From Nucisporomicrobium flavum (GTDB lineage Bacteria; Actinomycetota; Actinomycetes; Mycobacteriales; Micromonosporaceae), in assembly GCF_016464385.1 (NCBI RefSeq), contig NZ_JADMLH010000005.1:1-64000 (forward strand): a stretch of DNA of 64,000 bases, written 5' to 3'. The notes below the pieces were generated by a model. That model was not told where the DNA came from. It was given only the letters and a program-made list of their open reading frames with translations, and did no database searches. Position numbers and translations under genes: made by a program. This document shows, in pieces, positions 40,167-49,122 of this stretch (its first letter is position 1; each line of letters opens with the position of its first letter).

Positions 40167-41051
40167 ATGACCCACCCCGCGACGTTCCTGCTCGACTCCG
40201 TGCGCCGCGCCGGGTTCCATGATGTCGTCTCCGTCGAGCCGGCGACGGGCGGGATGGCGGCGCTCGCGGGCACGGCGACCCGCCGGGACGGGCCGCCGGT
40301 ATTCGTCAAGGCCTTCACCGATCCACCGGACGACGACGTCTTCGCCGTGGAGGCCGACGGGCTGAGGGCACTGCGGGAGCTGGGCGGTGTGGCGACACCC
40401 GACGTGGTCCGGGCGGATCGGGAGCTGCTCGTGTTGTCGGTGCTGCGGCCGCGGCCGGGCAGTGAGGCCTTCTGGGAGCAGTTTGCGCACGCGGTGGCCG
40501 GCCTGCATCTAGGCACGACCCACCCGCGCTTCGGGTGGCACAGCGACAACTGGCTGGGCCGCCGCAAGCAGATCAACACCTGGGGCGAGGACGGTCACGC
40601 GTTCTTCGCCGAGCACCGGCTGCTGCGCTGGCTCGGCGAGCCCCGCGTCGAGGCCGCACTGGACGCCCGCGACCGGGCAGCGCTGGAGCGGCTGTGTCAC
40701 CGCCTTCCCGACGTGGTGCCGGAGCGGCCGGCCTGCCTGACCCACGGCGACCTCTGGGCCCAGAACGTCATGTCCACCCTGGACGGCCGCCCGGCGCTGA
40801 TCGACCCGGCGGTGTCGTACATGTGGGCCGACGTGGACCTTGCCCACCTGTGGTCGACCGCGCCGCCGCCTGAGGCGCAGCGGTTCTTCGACGTGTACGC
40901 CGAGCTGACCGCGCTCGACGCCGGCTGGCAGGCCCGGATGCCGATCGTTCAGCTGCGCCAGCATTTCGCGGTGCTGGCGCAGTTCGACGACGACTGGGGC
41001 GCGGCCGACCAGATCCGTGCGACCCTCGCCCCGTTCCGGGCCCGGGGGTGA
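40167..41051 (+). CDS. Fructosamine-kinase-like phosphotransferase
   Basis: The 294-residue protein has the aminoglycoside-phosphotransferase/fructosamine kinase fold. Visible motifs are the ATP-binding lysine region FVKAF (46-50), the catalytic HGDLWAQN (193-200) with D195, and the metal-binding D213 in LIDPAV. Fructosamine kinases phosphorylate the sugar of glycated amines, leading to deglycation. It could also act on another small molecule. The start ATG follows a G-rich leader (GGGCAAGAAGG). It is convergent with the following permease gene. Confidence 0.88.
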   Translation: MTHPATFLLDSVRRAGFHDVVSVEPATGGMAALAGTATRRDGPPVFVKAFTDPPDDDVFAVEADGLRALRELGGVATPDVVRADRELLVLSVLRPRPGSEAFWEQFAHAVAGLHLGTTHPRFGWHSDNWLGRRKQINTWGEDGHAFFAEHRLLRWLGEPRVEAALDARDRAALERLCHRLPDVVPERPACLTHGDLWAQNVMSTLDGRPALIDPAVSYMWADVDLAHLWSTAPPPEAQRFFDVYAELTALDAGWQARMPIVQLRQHFAVLAQFDDDWGAADQIRATLAPFRARG

Positions 41052-41061
41052 TCGGCCGGCG

Positions 41062-43728
41062 TCAGGACGAGCCGACCCGGAGGACCTCGCTCAGGCGCAG
41101 GCGGCGGCGTACCACGGCCTCGCCGGCGACGACGGCGAGCAGGGTGCCGAGCAGGACGGCGGCCGTCACCGCGATCAGCCACCACGGTACGACCGTGGCC
41201 GGGTCGGTGAGCTGGCCGGTGAGCGTGCGCAGGGCCAGCGGGCCGAAGGTCAGCGCCACCAGCAGCATGCCGAGCAGGGGCCCGCAGATCGCGGCGGCGA
41301 GGATCGGCGGCAGCAGCTCCCCCGCCGCCACGCGATGGGTGTCCCGGGGCCGCAGCCCGAGGGTGCGCAGCCGGGCCAGCGTCTCCCAGCGGGCCGGGGC
41401 ACTGGCGGCTCCGGCCAGCGCGAAGCCCAGCACCCCCAGGAGCAGCAGCACCCCGGCGGCGAACCGGTCGAGCCGCGCCAGCCCGGCGTTCAGGGCGGCG
41501 CCGCGGCGGTCGTCGGCGACGTCGGCCCGCGCGACGACGTGACCGCCGGAGGCGAAGGTACGGACGGCGGCGGCCGCGCCGGGACCGGTCGCCCAGACGG
41601 TGTCCGGCTGGTACGGCACTCCGGACGAGGCGTCGACCACGATCACGTCGGTGGCGGTGCCGATCGCGGGGGCGGTGCCGACCGCCGTCAGCGTGATGGG
41701 CTGGGTGTCCTCCTGCAGCCAGCTCATGGTCATGCCGGGGCGCAGGGTGCCGTCGCTGGAGAGCACCACCGCCCGCGGGCCACCGCCGGAGAGCCGGGCC
41801 AGGTCGGGGGCGTCGGGCAGCGGGGTGTCGGCCAGCAGGGACCGGAAGGCGGCCGCGTCGACGACCACCAGGCTGGGGTTGACGGCCACGTTGTCGGCGA
41901 TGATCCGGACGCCGGGGATCAGCTGGGCGGCGACGGCGTGCCGGACGCCGGGGGCGGCGGCGATCGACGCGGCCAGCGAAGCCGTCGACCCGCGGGCGTC
42001 GGGCGCGACGTCCAGGCGGGCGTCGGCGCCGACCGTCTGCCACGCGCCGTCGGCCGTGCCGCGGGCGGTGGTCGACTCGAGCGTGACCGCGTACCCGGCC
42101 AGCGCGGTCGTGCAGGTCAGCACGAGCAGGGGCAGCGCGCGGGTGGACGTGGCGGCGGCGTGGGCGGCGCCGAAGACCGCCAGCCGGCTCCGGGACCGCA
42201 GCGCGCGGCGCAGGACGAGGCCGGTGCCGGCCGGCATGAGCCGCAGCAGCAGCAGCGCGCCGGCGATGGCGCCGAGGGTGGGCGCCGAGGCGGGCAGCAG
42301 GGTGTCGGCGACCCCACGCTGGCGCAGGGACACGACGGCACCGACGGCGGCGGTCAGGATCGCGACGTCGACGAGCGCCCGGCGGATGGTCGCCGTGCGC
42401 TGCTGCCAGCGGCGCGCCGATCGGTTGGCGGGCTGACGACGATCGCGGGTGGCCCGCGCCGCGGCCAGCGTGCCGAAGGCCGGACCGGCGACGATCGCAC
42501 AGAGCGCGATCGGTGCGGCCCATCCGACGGCGGCGCCGCCGGAGACGAGAACCGCCAGGCCGATGCCGAGCAGGGCCGCGGGCACGGCCACGGCGCAGGA
42601 CTCGATCAGGAGCTCGGCGGCGATGGACGGCAGCCCGGAGCCGCGCTGCCGGGCCGTGGTCAGCGCGGCGGAGCGCCGCCGGACGAGCAGCTCGGCGGCG
42701 AGCAGGAGCACCAGGCCGGCCCCGGCGACCACGGCGAGGAGCAGCACCGATGCCTGCGCGGAGGCGGCGTCGACCTGGTCGCGGACGTCGCGCAGCACGC
42801 TGTCGAGCCTCGTGTCCCATTTGAGGGAGACGTCGCGCACCCCGGAGGAGGCAGAGGTGGCTTTGAGGCTGGCCACGGTGGTGGCGAGCTGCTGCGCCGA
42901 CTCCCACGTGAGCCGGTCGGGGTCGGCGCGGTACCAGACCGTACGCCGTAACTGGTCCTGCAGGAAGGCGAGCCGCGCGTCCGGGAGCGACTCGTCGGTG
43001 AGCAGCCCGCCGAAGCGGGTGCTGCCGGCGCCGTCGAGGTCGGCGGACGGCCGCAGCAGCCACGGCGCCGCCTGCCAGGCCGGGTCGGTCGGGTCGGCCG
43101 GGCGGAAGACGCCGCTGACGAGCAGGTTGTACGGCGTACGCAGATCGTCCTCGACCGGGACGTGATCGCCCGGCTCGAGCCCCAGGGCCGCGGCCTCGAC
43201 CTCGGAGAGACCGATCTGCGCCTCCCACTTCGGGCCGTTGGGCGGGATCTCCAGGCTGCCCTCGACGGTGCCCCGCGGGGCGTGCCCGGCGACCCAGGTG
43301 ACGGCCGGCCCGCCGGAGGCGTTGCTCACCCAGTCGACCTGGAAGCGGCGCAGCACGCTGCCGTCGGTGACGTTGAGCGTGACCGCGGTGACGGTGGTGA
43401 CCGGTGGCAGCAGGATGGCGCGCAGGCCCGGGTCCAGGGCCTCGTCGGCGCGTGCGCGCAGATCGGCGACGTCGGCGGCCAGCGCAGGACTGCGGACCCG
43501 GCCGCCGTTCATCCCGTAGTCGTCCTCCCAGCGGGCCTCCGCCCGCACGGCGGCGTCCGGCCCGGCATCGCGGATGGCTTCGCGGGCCGCCTTGTCGGCG
43601 GTGGTACGCAGCAGCGGCGGAACTGCCGCGGTGAGTGCCGTGATGATCAGGACCGCGGCCGCGACCAGCAGGAGCGGACCGAGGTCGGCGCGGGCCCGGC
43701 CGCGGATGGAGGGCCAGTGCAGCCTCAT
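41062..43728 (-). CDS. FtsX-type ABC transporter permease (large)
   Basis: The 888-residue permease starts with a membrane anchor (about 19-38), has a large extracytoplasmic region (about 40-320), further membrane segments (about 325-530), a second soluble segment and a C-terminal FtsX domain (about 740-880) ending VVRRRLRLSEVLRVGSS. It is a MacB/FtsX-like permease of type VII ABC systems, which transmit ATP hydrolysis to extracytoplasmic work or efflux rather than import. The ATG at 43728 overlaps the TGA of the upstream permease by four bases. The permease pair plus two ATPases form a four-gene coupled operon. Confidence 0.87.
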   Translation of the reverse strand: MRLHWPSIRGRARADLGPLLLVAAAVLIITALTAAVPPLLRTTADKAAREAIRDAGPDAAVRAEARWEDDYGMNGGRVRSPALAADVADLRARADEALDPGLRAILLPPVTTVTAVTLNVTDGSVLRRFQVDWVSNASGGPAVTWVAGHAPRGTVEGSLEIPPNGPKWEAQIGLSEVEAAALGLEPGDHVPVEDDLRTPYNLLVSGVFRPADPTDPAWQAAPWLLRPSADLDGAGSTRFGGLLTDESLPDARLAFLQDQLRRTVWYRADPDRLTWESAQQLATTVASLKATSASSGVRDVSLKWDTRLDSVLRDVRDQVDAASAQASVLLLAVVAGAGLVLLLAAELLVRRRSAALTTARQRGSGLPSIAAELLIESCAVAVPAALLGIGLAVLVSGGAAVGWAAPIALCAIVAGPAFGTLAAARATRDRRQPANRSARRWQQRTATIRRALVDVAILTAAVGAVVSLRQRGVADTLLPASAPTLGAIAGALLLLRLMPAGTGLVLRRALRSRSRLAVFGAAHAAATSTRALPLLVLTCTTALAGYAVTLESTTARGTADGAWQTVGADARLDVAPDARGSTASLAASIAAAPGVRHAVAAQLIPGVRIIADNVAVNPSLVVVDAAAFRSLLADTPLPDAPDLARLSGGGPRAVVLSSDGTLRPGMTMSWLQEDTQPITLTAVGTAPAIGTATDVIVVDASSGVPYQPDTVWATGPGAAAAVRTFASGGHVVARADVADDRRGAALNAGLARLDRFAAGVLLLLGVLGFALAGAASAPARWETLARLRTLGLRPRDTHRVAAGELLPPILAAAICGPLLGMLLVALTFGPLALRTLTGQLTDPATVVPWWLIAVTAAVLLGTLLAVVAGEAVVRRRLRLSEVLRVGSS

Positions 43729-46700
43729 GACGCGACTCGCAGGTGGGCGGCGTCGGCGCGGCGCGCCTGGACGGTGACGACGGCAGCGGCGGCCAGCCCG
43801 GCCCCGGCGATCAGCAGGACCAGCAGCAGGGCGACGCCGGCCCACGGCCAGTGGATGACGGCCGACGGGACCGGCGCGGCGCCGGTGTCGGAGCGGATGA
43901 GCAGCGGTGCGACGGCTCGGGTGGCGAGCGCGCCGACGAGAGCACCGGCGACGATGAGCGGGAGCAGGACGGCGGCGTGTTCGGTGAGCAGGGATCGCCG
44001 GACGTCGCGGCGGCGCACGCCGAGCCCGCGCAGACGGGCCACCTCGAGGGCCCGCAGCTGCACGTCCGAGGAGACGTGCAGGACGACGCCGCCGAGCAGC
44101 AGGGCGACCGCGGCCGCGACGAGCACCTTGAGCACGGCCGGCAGCGAGGCCCGCAGCGGGCTGCCGATGAGGCGTTCGGCCTCGCCCGCCCGCGTCGTGA
44201 TCGTGCCGAGGTGCAGGCCGGCCGGGCTTCCCGACGGGTCGCCGACCCACCAGGCGGTGACCGGGGATTCGAGCTCGCCGTGGGTCACGAGCGCCCGGGA
44301 GAGGGCGTCCACATCGGTGAGAGCGGCCGGCGCCCCGGGAGCGGACGGGATCGTGGGGACGATCGCGGTGACCACGGCCGGGACCGGCGCGTTCCCGTAC
44401 GTCAGGCTGAGCTCCGTTCCCACGCGGGCACCGACGTCGTCCGCGAACCGGGTGGAGACCGCCAGGGGCAGCGGGCCGGGATCGTCGAAGGTGGTGGCGA
44501 CAAGGGTGCGGCTGATCGGGGCGGGGTCGGCGAACTGCACGGTCGCCGTGAGGCGCAGCCGGCGGCCGGTGGCGGCGACGGCCGGGGTCCTCAGCTGCTG
44601 GGACGAGGGGGACGCCGCCCGAGCCTGCCACGAGCCGGCGGAGGAGGCCGGCAGTTTCACGGTGATGTCGACGGCGCTGGTGGGGTCGCCCTCCCAGCCG
44701 GAGTCGATCGGCAGGGAGACGCCGACCAGCTTCAACCCGTCGGCCGGGACACAGCCCTTGATCGCGTGCGGCCGGCCGTCGAGCACCATCTGCGGTCCCG
44801 TGCACGAGGTCCGCAGCCCGCTGTCGTCCTGCAGCAGCAGCCGCGGGATAACAGTGACGGGCGTGTCCCGGGATGCGGTGCCGGTGATGGAGACCCGGGC
44901 GCCGCGCGACAGGGCCGGCCCGGTGACCGGCGCCGAGGGCGCGAACCCGGCGACCACCGACGACGCGCCCCGGCCGCGCAGCGGCGCCGCGGCGGAGACT
45001 GCGACGAGCCGCGGCGCCTCGCCCCTGCCGCCGAGCCACTGCCCGACCGCGATGTTCCGGTCGGCGACCGGGCTGACAACCCCGCCGGTGGCGGCGCGGA
45101 TGGCGGCACCCTGACCGGCCGCGGCCGGTCCGTCGAGGGTGATGACGAGGTCGGTGCCGACGGACAGGTCCGCCTGGTCGTGCTGGGAGGCGGTCCAGGT
45201 GGTGCCGAACGCGGTGCCGAACGTCGCGGCCGCGCAGCCCAGCCCGATCAGCAGCCCGGCCGCGTACGCCTGGGGCCGGCGGGCGGCCTGGAAGGTGGCG
45301 AGCGGCAGCACGAACCCGCGGGCGCGGCGGGCGTACGTCTCCGCCCGCCGCAGCGACGGCGGCAGGGCCCGCAGCACCAGCGCGGTCCCGGCGGTGAGGA
45401 CGAGGGCGGGGGCGAGGACACGGACGGCGTCGGCCCGCGTCCCGGCCGCGGCAGGCTGGGAATACAGCTGCCACCATCCGACGCCCGCGAGCGCGAGCAG
45501 CAGCAGGTCGGCGCCGGACCGGGCGAGCATCTCGCCACGGCCCCGGAACGTCACCGCCGGCCGTACGGCGAGCCCGATGTGCAGCAGGGCGAGGGCCAGT
45601 GCGCCGCAGGCCACCGCGACGACCTGGATGCCGGTGACGACCGGGCCGGTCGCGAGTCCGGCGCCGGACAGGGGCGGCAGGTGCGTGAGCGCAGAGTGCA
45701 GGAACGACGAGGCCGGTACGGCGAGCACGGCGGCCAGCACCGCCAGCGCGGCGGCCTCGGTGGCGGCCAGGGCGGCGGCCTGACCGGGGCTGGTGCCCAG
45801 GGCCGTGAACAGCGCGCTCTCCTCGGCCCGTACCCCGGCGGCGAGCCGTCCGGCGAGGGCGAGGGCGACGGCCGTGAGCAGGATGCCGATGAGCGCCAGC
45901 GCGAGCACCGAGCCCGCGGTGAGCTCCTGCTGCCGGCGGGCGTCCTCCAGCACCTGCGGCAGCGGCGACGAGACCCGCTCGATGCGGACCCGCTCGCCGA
46001 GCGTGCCACCGAGCCGCCGGTCGGCGTCGCGCAGGGCGGAGCTGACCCGGTCGAGGTCGCGCCCGCGCGGGGCGGACAGGTCGGGCCGGGCGGTGACCTC
46101 GAGGCGTTCGATGGCCGAGCCGCCGGTGAGCAGCTCGTCCAGGTCGACGAGGAACGGGCCGTAGGCGTCGACGTCGTCGGCGAAGGCGGCGTCGCCCGGA
46201 TCGGGGTCGAACCCGCTGCCGCCGAGCGGGTCGCGGTCCCAGCCGGCGTCGGGCAGCGGGCGTACCAGGCCGGCCACGGTCAGCGTCATCGGCGGCGCCG
46301 GGTCGCGGCCCAGCTCGGGACCGAGGCGGACCTTGGATCCGACGGTGATGCCGAGCCGGTCGGCCGTACTGTCGAAGACCGCGGTCTCCCCCGCCTTCGC
46401 CGGCCAGCGCCCGGTCAGCAGCCGGGCCTTGGACTCCAGCCCTTCGACGCCCGACAGGTAGCCCTCGCTGAGCACGCTGCGGCGCTCATCGGAGTGCTCG
46501 GGCAGGCTCCGCATGATCGACGACGCCCGGGCCGAGGTGGTGGCGGGGAACGGCTCGACCGCGGACGTGAGAACCGACCGGGTGTCGGCGGCCACCGACA
46601 CCGCGTCGGCCGCCTTGATCTGCACGTCGTACGCGGTGACCTCGACGTCGGCCGGGTCGGCCCGGGAGGCGGCCACCTCGACGGCGCGCTCCGACGTGTG

Positions 46701-46814
46701 GGTGACCAGCAGCGCCGACACGCCCAGCAGGGTGGCGCCGACGGTCAGCACGGTGAGCAGGGCCAGCAGGAGCGGCCATTGCGCCCGGGCACGCCGCGTG
46801 AGCAGCGCCGTCAC
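43725..46814 (-). CDS. FtsX-type ABC transporter permease (very large)
   Basis: The 1029-residue permease has the same plan as its downstream neighbour: N-terminal membrane helix (about 14-35), extracytoplasmic domain, internal FtsX domain (about 290-440), further membrane helices, a second extracytoplasmic region and a C-terminal FtsX domain (about 890-1015). It is longer than typical FtsX proteins (about 350-450) because it carries two membrane modules. It overlaps the ATPase gene upstream and the second permease downstream by four bases each. Confidence 0.87.
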   Translation of the reverse strand: MTALLTRRARAQWPLLLALLTVLTVGATLLGVSALLVTHTSERAVEVAASRADPADVEVTAYDVQIKAADAVSVAADTRSVLTSAVEPFPATTSARASSIMRSLPEHSDERRSVLSEGYLSGVEGLESKARLLTGRWPAKAGETAVFDSTADRLGITVGSKVRLGPELGRDPAPPMTLTVAGLVRPLPDAGWDRDPLGGSGFDPDPGDAAFADDVDAYGPFLVDLDELLTGGSAIERLEVTARPDLSAPRGRDLDRVSSALRDADRRLGGTLGERVRIERVSSPLPQVLEDARRQQELTAGSVLALALIGILLTAVALALAGRLAAGVRAEESALFTALGTSPGQAAALAATEAAALAVLAAVLAVPASSFLHSALTHLPPLSGAGLATGPVVTGIQVVAVACGALALALLHIGLAVRPAVTFRGRGEMLARSGADLLLLALAGVGWWQLYSQPAAAGTRADAVRVLAPALVLTAGTALVLRALPPSLRRAETYARRARGFVLPLATFQAARRPQAYAAGLLIGLGCAAATFGTAFGTTWTASQHDQADLSVGTDLVITLDGPAAAGQGAAIRAATGGVVSPVADRNIAVGQWLGGRGEAPRLVAVSAAAPLRGRGASSVVAGFAPSAPVTGPALSRGARVSITGTASRDTPVTVIPRLLLQDDSGLRTSCTGPQMVLDGRPHAIKGCVPADGLKLVGVSLPIDSGWEGDPTSAVDITVKLPASSAGSWQARAASPSSQQLRTPAVAATGRRLRLTATVQFADPAPISRTLVATTFDDPGPLPLAVSTRFADDVGARVGTELSLTYGNAPVPAVVTAIVPTIPSAPGAPAALTDVDALSRALVTHGELESPVTAWWVGDPSGSPAGLHLGTITTRAGEAERLIGSPLRASLPAVLKVLVAAAVALLLGGVVLHVSSDVQLRALEVARLRGLGVRRRDVRRSLLTEHAAVLLPLIVAGALVGALATRAVAPLLIRSDTGAAPVPSAVIHWPWAGVALLLVLLIAGAGLAAAAVVTVQARRADAAHLRVAS

Positions 46815-47470
46815 GGCGTCAGTCGTCCGTCCTCGATGTGGATGACCCGGTCGGCGAGCGCCATCATGACCGGGTCGTGGGTGGCCACGAGCGCGGTGAC
46901 ACCCTCCGACTCGACCACCCCGCGCAGCAGCGCCATCACCGCCAGCCCGGTCTCGGCGTCGAGCTGCCCGGTCGGTTCGTCGGCGATGAGCAGCCGGGGC
47001 GATGCGGCGAGGGCACGGGCGATCGCGACCCGCTGCTGCTGGCCGCCGGAGAGCTCGCCGGGCACCTGCCGGGCGTGGTCGGTGAGGCCCACGAGGTCGA
47101 GCAGGAGGGCGACGCGGCGTTCCCGCTCCCCGGTCTCGGTGCGGGCCAGGCGCAGCGGCACCCCGACGTTCTCGGCGGCGGACAGCACCGGGATGAGCCC
47201 GAAGGTCTGGAAGATGTAGGAGACCTTGTCGCGCCGCAGCTGCGAGAGGCCGTCCTCGTCCAGGGCGGTGACGTCGACGCCGTCGACCAGCACCGTGCCG
47301 CCGTCCGGCCGGTCGAGGCCCCCGATGACGTTGAGCAGGGTGGTCTTGCCCGATCCGGAGCGGCCCACGAGCGCGACCATCGTGCCGGATCCGACGTCGA
47401 ACGAGATGTCGCGCAGGGCGTGGACGGAGCCGAACGTACGGTCCACCCCCCGCACCTCGAGCAGCGTCAT
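46811..47470 (-). CDS. LolD/MacB-type ABC ATP-binding protein
   Basis: The 219-residue ATPase has Walker A GRSGSGKT (36-43), signature LSGGQQQRVAIARAL and Walker B LLIADEPTGQLD. The DEPTG(Q)LD form and the short length are typical of LolD/FtsE/MacB partners of FtsX permeases. It overlaps both neighbours by four bases. Two different ATPases in one operon suggest a heterodimeric ATPase engine. Confidence 0.92.
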   Translation of the reverse strand: MTLLEVRGVDRTFGSVHALRDISFDVGSGTMVALVGRSGSGKTTLLNVIGGLDRPDGGTVLVDGVDVTALDEDGLSQLRRDKVSYIFQTFGLIPVLSAAENVGVPLRLARTETGERERRVALLLDLVGLTDHARQVPGELSGGQQQRVAIARALAASPRLLIADEPTGQLDAETGLAVMALLRGVVESEGVTALVATHDPVMMALADRVIHIEDGRLTP

Positions 47471-48387
47471 GCGTCGGGCCTGATCGTGACGTGGTCGGGC
47501 TCCAGCGCCAGCCGTACCCGCCGGGTCAGGGCCAGGGCCTCGCGGTAGTCGCGCGGGATCTGCACCCGGCCGGCCCGGTCCATCACCGCGTACTCCTCGG
47601 CGATCACGTGCTCGTCACCGTTGTCGGCGGTGGCGGTGCGGCGCAGGACCTCGCTGCTGGTGCGCCCGTCGCGGATGGCCACCGTACGCTCGACCTGGCC
47701 GCTCACGCCGGGGTCGTGGGTGACGACCACGATGGTCACGCCCAGCCGCCGGTTGACGTCCCGCAGGGCGCCGAAGACCTCGGCCGAGGTGGCCGTGTCC
47801 AGCTCACCGGTCGGCTCGTCGGCGAACAGCACCTGCGGCTCGTTGGCCAGCGCGACCGCGATGGCGACCCGCTGCTGCTGACCGCCGGAGAGCTGGGCGG
47901 GTCTCCGGTCGGCGCACGCCCCGACGCCGAGCGCGTCGAGCAGCTCGCGGGAGCGCTCCCGGCGGCGGCGTGCGGGCACCCGGGCGGCCACCATCGGCAG
48001 GTCCACCATCTCCCGCGCGGTCAGGTACGGCACCAGGTTGGCCGAGGTCTGCTGCCGGACGAATCCGACGGCGTGGCGCCTGTACCGCACCCGGTCGGCC
48101 CGCGACATGGCGAGCAGGTCCCACTTGTCGACGCGGGCCCGGCCGGCTGTCGGCGCGTCGATGCCGGAGAGGATGGACAGCAACGTCGACTTCCCGGAGC
48201 CGGACGCACCCACCACGGCGACCATCTCGCCGCTCTCCACGATCAGGTCGAGCCCCTGCAGCGCCTGCACCTCGATCGACCCGGTCTGGTAGATGCGGAC
48301 CAGGCTCTCGCAGACGATCAGCGCACCCGCGCCGAACTCCGGGCCCTTGGGCGGCGGCACCGGAAGGGACAACGGTGTCGCGGTCAT
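47467..48387 (-). CDS. ABC ATP-binding protein with C-terminal AbrB-like domain
   Basis: The 306-residue protein has an ATPase domain with Walker A GASGSGKST (60-68), LSGGQQQRVAIAVAL and Walker B VLFADEPTGELD. After residue 260 comes a 43-residue tail starting EEYAVMDRAGRVQIPRDYRE and ending with VRLALEPDHVTIRP, which matches the AbrB/SpoVT swapped-hairpin DNA-binding fold. The fusion could make the transporter ATPase also a DNA-binding or dimer-forming regulator. The ATG at 48387 follows GGAGGAGG; the upstream extension to 48468 is not supported. It heads the four-gene exporter operon. Confidence 0.9.
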   Translation of the reverse strand: MTATPLSLPVPPPKGPEFGAGALIVCESLVRIYQTGSIEVQALQGLDLIVESGEMVAVVGASGSGKSTLLSILSGIDAPTAGRARVDKWDLLAMSRADRVRYRRHAVGFVRQQTSANLVPYLTAREMVDLPMVAARVPARRRRERSRELLDALGVGACADRRPAQLSGGQQQRVAIAVALANEPQVLFADEPTGELDTATSAEVFGALRDVNRRLGVTIVVVTHDPGVSGQVERTVAIRDGRTSSEVLRRTATADNGDEHVIAEEYAVMDRAGRVQIPRDYREALALTRRVRLALEPDHVTIRPDA

Positions 48388-48403
48388 AGCCCTCCTCCGG
48401 CCC

Positions 48404-48419
48404 GTGTGGCGCCTCACAC
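48404..48419. promoter_or_regulatory. Inverted repeat GTGTG-N6-CACAC before the exporter operon
   Basis: GTGTGGCGCCTCACAC lies 17-32 bases upstream of the first ATG of the exporter operon, overlapping the expected promoter and leader. It could be an operator; the AbrB-like tail of the first protein is one candidate binder. Confidence 0.35.
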
Positions 48420-48463
48420 TACAACGCCAACGGATCTTCGGGGACCGGTCTGCCCGGGGACCC

Positions 48464-48475
48464 GGCACATGTGCC
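48464..48475. promoter_or_regulatory. Perfect 12-bp palindrome GGCACATGTGCC
   Basis: This palindrome lies 77-88 bases upstream of the exporter operon's first ATG and 20 bases beyond the DUF2267 stop. It has the size of a dimeric repressor site. No known consensus is assigned. Confidence 0.35.
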
Positions 48476-48495
48476 CGCGGGGTCGTGCGCCCGGG

Positions 48496-48969
48496 CTACG
48501 GGCGGGTCAGCGCCGGGGCGGCCCGCTTGAGGGTGGCGGTCGCCGGGGCCGGGACCGTGATCCGCAGCTGCGGGGCGGGCCGGTGGGTGACGCCGGCGCG
48601 CAGCAGCGGGCGGAGGTCGGCGGCCACGAGATGCGCGATCGCCGCCGGGGTGGTGCCGGAGGCGGCGGCGTTGAGGTTCTCGAAGACGACGCGGGCGAGG
48701 AAGGCGGCGTCCGGCTCGTCGAGGAACAGCCGGGCGGCGACGCGGCCGATGAAGGCGCGGCAGCCCAGCATCTCGATCGGGCGGACGGCGGCGGACGGCG
48801 GGGCGGGGTGCAGCTCGGCCGGCACGTGCGCGGTGAGCCGCCGGAACGCCGGCGCGGGCAGCATGTCCTGCAGGACGCCGAGGACGCCCTGGACCGCGCG
48901 GCGGGTCTGGTTGGTGCCGTGCAGGCGGCCGCGTTCCTGGATCCGCGCCATCAGGTCCTGACCGTCCAT
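48496..48969 (-). CDS. DUF2267 family protein
   Basis: The 157-residue soluble protein has the DUF2267 pattern: paired helical repeats with NQTRRAVQGVLGVLQDMLP, APAFRRLTAHVPAEL and FLDEPDAAFLARVVFENL. The function is unknown; family members are common stress-related genes in actinomycetes. It has an unusually clear SigF/SigB-type promoter (GGTTT-N16-GGGTAT) about 45 bases upstream, which suggests stress-induced expression. The ribosome site is only fair (GGAGAGGA, 13 bases upstream). Confidence 0.8.
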   Translation of the reverse strand: MDGQDLMARIQERGRLHGTNQTRRAVQGVLGVLQDMLPAPAFRRLTAHVPAELHPAPPSAAVRPIEMLGCRAFIGRVAARLFLDEPDAAFLARVVFENLNAAASGTTPAAIAHLVAADLRPLLRAGVTHRPAPQLRITVPAPATATLKRAAPALTRP

Positions 48970-48989
48970 TGTGCGCGTCCTCTCCGCCC

Positions 48990-49009
48990 GGGCTCGGTAG
49001 GGCGAGCCC
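48990..49009. other. Hairpin at the predicted transcript start of the DUF2267 gene
   Basis: GGGCTCG and CGAGCCC pair across a six-base loop, just downstream of the SigF-type -10. It would be at the extreme 5' end of the mRNA and may affect stability. Confidence 0.4.
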
Positions 49010-49011
49010 TT

Positions 49012-49038
49012 ATACCCCCAAGATCAGGCGTCGAAACC
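49012..49038 (-). promoter_or_regulatory. SigF/SigB-type promoter of the DUF2267 gene
   Basis: On the minus strand GGTTT (49038-49034) and GGGTAT (49017-49012) are separated by 16 bases. This matches the SigF consensus of actinobacteria (GGTTT-N15-17-GGGTAT) exactly and the related Streptomyces SigB consensus. Transcription would start near 49005, about 35 bases upstream of the ATG. Confidence 0.65.
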
Positions 49039-49043
49039 GGATC

Positions 49044-49083
49044 GGCCCGGCTTCGCGGATTTGCGTGTCCGCGGAGCCGGGCC
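49044..49083 (-). terminator. Strong inverted repeat, probable terminator of the beta-helix gene
   Basis: Two 16-base arms (49044-49059 and 49068-49083) pair with one mismatch or wobble around an eight-base loop. It starts 40 bases after the stop of the beta-helix gene on the minus strand and lies just upstream of the SigF-type promoter, so it probably separates the two transcripts. No long T run follows. Confidence 0.6.
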
Positions 49084-49122
49084 TGAGCCGTTCTTGAGGT
49101 GGGGGCGGCAGGATGGTCGCTG

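Noticed and set aside
41062..45477. A 1471-codon minus-strand open frame
   Set aside because: Its C-terminal part is the real FtsX permease from 43728, but the first 580 codons overlap a better-supported permease in another frame and are Arg/Ala-rich without domains.
43743..47219. A 1158-codon plus-strand open frame across the exporter genes
   Set aside because: It is antisense to three strong coding regions and its translation is rich in Gly/Arg/Gln/Asp with no motifs, a usual shadow in high-GC DNA.
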